Shown here: piece by piece, positions 62,680 to 64,000 of the stretch
Position numbering within the stretch: position 1 is the first letter of the stretch
Layout of the letters: each line of letters begins with the position of its first letter
NCBI GenBank assembly: GCA_964036155.1
Contig: OZ038423.1
Coordinates: 3,053,249-3,117,248, forward strand
From: Diploscapter coronatus
Lineage: Eukaryota; Nematoda; Chromadorea; Rhabditida; Rhabditidae
Length of the DNA: 64,000 bases
Reading direction: 5' to 3'
Position numbers and translations under genes: made by a program
Notes under the pieces: generated by a model
The model's input: only the letters and a program-made list of their open reading frames with translations
Databases searched by the model: none
What the model was told of the DNA's origin: nothing

Positions 62680-63523
62680 AGATCGAAACTACTTGGATTA
62701 AAATGAATAGACCTCAATTTTATTATGAATTGCCAAATTGTGGGTACAATTTTTGCCGAATCAAGGCCAACCGCAAAACGTCGACTCATCAAAATTCTGC
62801 AGTGTCAAAAAATGAGTATTTTGTGCGAGTAATTTACCGTTCTTGTTCTATACTCGATTGTTTACACTTGTTCTCGCATCTCTGAGAAAAATTTGAACTT
62901 ATCTCATTTCGACATCTTTTTACTCGAACTTCCTTTCGGAAAGCGTCGACTTACTTCCTTGCAAAACCTTAAAGATAGCAGTCTTGAAGGAAATAGTTGA
63001 GATATTCTATATTTGCTTTAAATTTTGGTCTCAAAATACTACTTTCGGTATTTTGTGCCTGATGAGAATACAAGTTTAATGGGATCAAACTTTATTATTC
63101 ATCGTTTCATGATCATATCCATTTTTGGACTTCCATAGATCCCCAGCGCTCATATTTCGGCATTCGTTACGTTTCCTTTCCTGAAAAAGCTAGCGCAATT
63201 TGCTTTTATTGTTCTGCAAAAAATAGTCTGCAAATCTATCCATTTCTTTACTTTCTTTTTACAAAATTTCTGATTAGTCTACACATTATTTTGCAAAGTT
63301 AACCTTGTTATTACTCCGTACAAAATTCTTATAAATCCGCTTAACTTACATTTTTTTGCTTATTTTTGCATGTTTATTCCAAAATTCCTGACTGAACTCC
63401 ACTTTGTCTGCAGAATTTTACTCGTTTCCTTACTATTCTATACTCTTACTTAATTCCGAATAATCTGCAAATTTTGTCTATTCATCGGTAAATCTTCAAA
63501 CTACAGCCGTCGATTTTCGAACT

Positions 63524-63631
63524 TCAGTGCTCCCGCTTCTCTTCTGCTTCGTTGGCATTTGTCTGAGCATAAAGCTCCTTTCTGGCAAGCAGACGGCAAT
63601 CTTTGAACGCGAGCGAAGCATTTTTGAGCTG
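63524..63631 (-). CDS. Terminal exon of a gene running off the right edge (partial)
   Basis: After an ATTGCAG acceptor at 63632 an exon of 36 codons reads QLKNASLAFKDCRLLARKEL and ends NEAEEKREH followed by a TGA stop. The composition (alternating charged and hydrophobic residues) is strongly protein-like. Upstream exons are expected at higher coordinates and were not found before the window ends. Family unknown. Confidence 0.5.
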   Translation of the reverse strand, partial: QLKNASLAFKDCRLLARKELYAQTNANEAEEKREH

Positions 63632-64000
63632 CTGCAATTTTTTGTTCGATACCGGATTAAATTAGCCTTCCCACTACATTGCTAATGAAATCAAACGCGC
63701 AAAGAATCGAAACACAAAATAGGCCTGTAATTTGATGATCGAGAATTGGAATAATTTTTGAGTACCACGTGTTTAAAGTGGAGTCAGATATAGTTTGAAT
63801 TTGAAATTTATTGAGTAACAAAAAACCAGTTGACCATCACTAAGAAATTTTCCATGACGAAACTTAAAAATTTTAAATATTTTATTCTTACATTTTCAAA
63901 AAAGTGAATATTTTTGATATGAGAGAGGAAATGGAGATCATGTTTGATCGATTGCCTTTAGACTGTATGTCTGTGAAATGAGAATATGGGGATGTAACAT

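Overview
The window is nuclear DNA of a nematode. The genes are split into short exons joined mostly by 36-60 nt introns with TTTCAG or TTTTAG acceptors. The sequence is AT-rich, two genes have an AG just before the ATG that would suit spliced-leader trans-splicing, and several products belong to nematode-type families (an astacin with two ShKT domains, an FMRFamide/SRW-like receptor, an ITP/CHH-like neurohormone). There are no CRISPR arrays, viral genes or rRNA genes. All gene models were read by eye from splice sites and reading frame and are not backed by transcripts.

Layout. Plus strand: a rhodopsin-like GPCR (735-4222, 5' end not found) and an orphan secreted protein (5619-8895). Minus strand: an ITP/CHH-like neuropeptide precursor (9713-10692). 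Plus strand: an RNF216/Triad3-type RBR ubiquitin ligase (13016-16200), which meets tail-to-tail a minus-strand single-pass membrane protein built from nine consecutive symmetric phase-0 exons (16398-18451). Minus strand: a 12-kb mosaic extracellular protein (20017-32151) with C-type lectin, CUB-like, sushi, EGF, LamG/pentraxin-like, HYR and ephrin-receptor-like modules, then a NAS-13-like astacin (32699-36501). Plus strand: a cystine-knot protein with an IL-17-like C-terminus (about 40.1-42.16 kb). Minus strand: a small coiled-coil protein (42724-43565). Plus strand: a Gln/Pro/Gly-rich protein with a GPI signal (49494-53906). Minus strand: a MEIS/PREP-like N-terminal domain gene (54556-55619). 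The last 8 kb are mostly non-coding with a few candidate minus-strand exons. The last clear exon, at 63.5 kb, belongs to a gene that probably runs off the right edge.

The main discovery candidate is at 25207-25480. An intron in the EGF region of the mosaic protein consists of one palindromic hAT-like MITE plus one copy of its 8-bp target duplication. Both duplicate copies contain CAG|GT, so the first supplies the donor and the second the acceptor, and splicing restores an EGF reading frame. This is what an introner-type origin of an intron predicts. Elsewhere in the same gene a tRNA-derived SINE with a perfect 18-bp target duplication landed on a splice donor and copied it. At least ten more palindromic foldback elements of several families sit mainly in introns.
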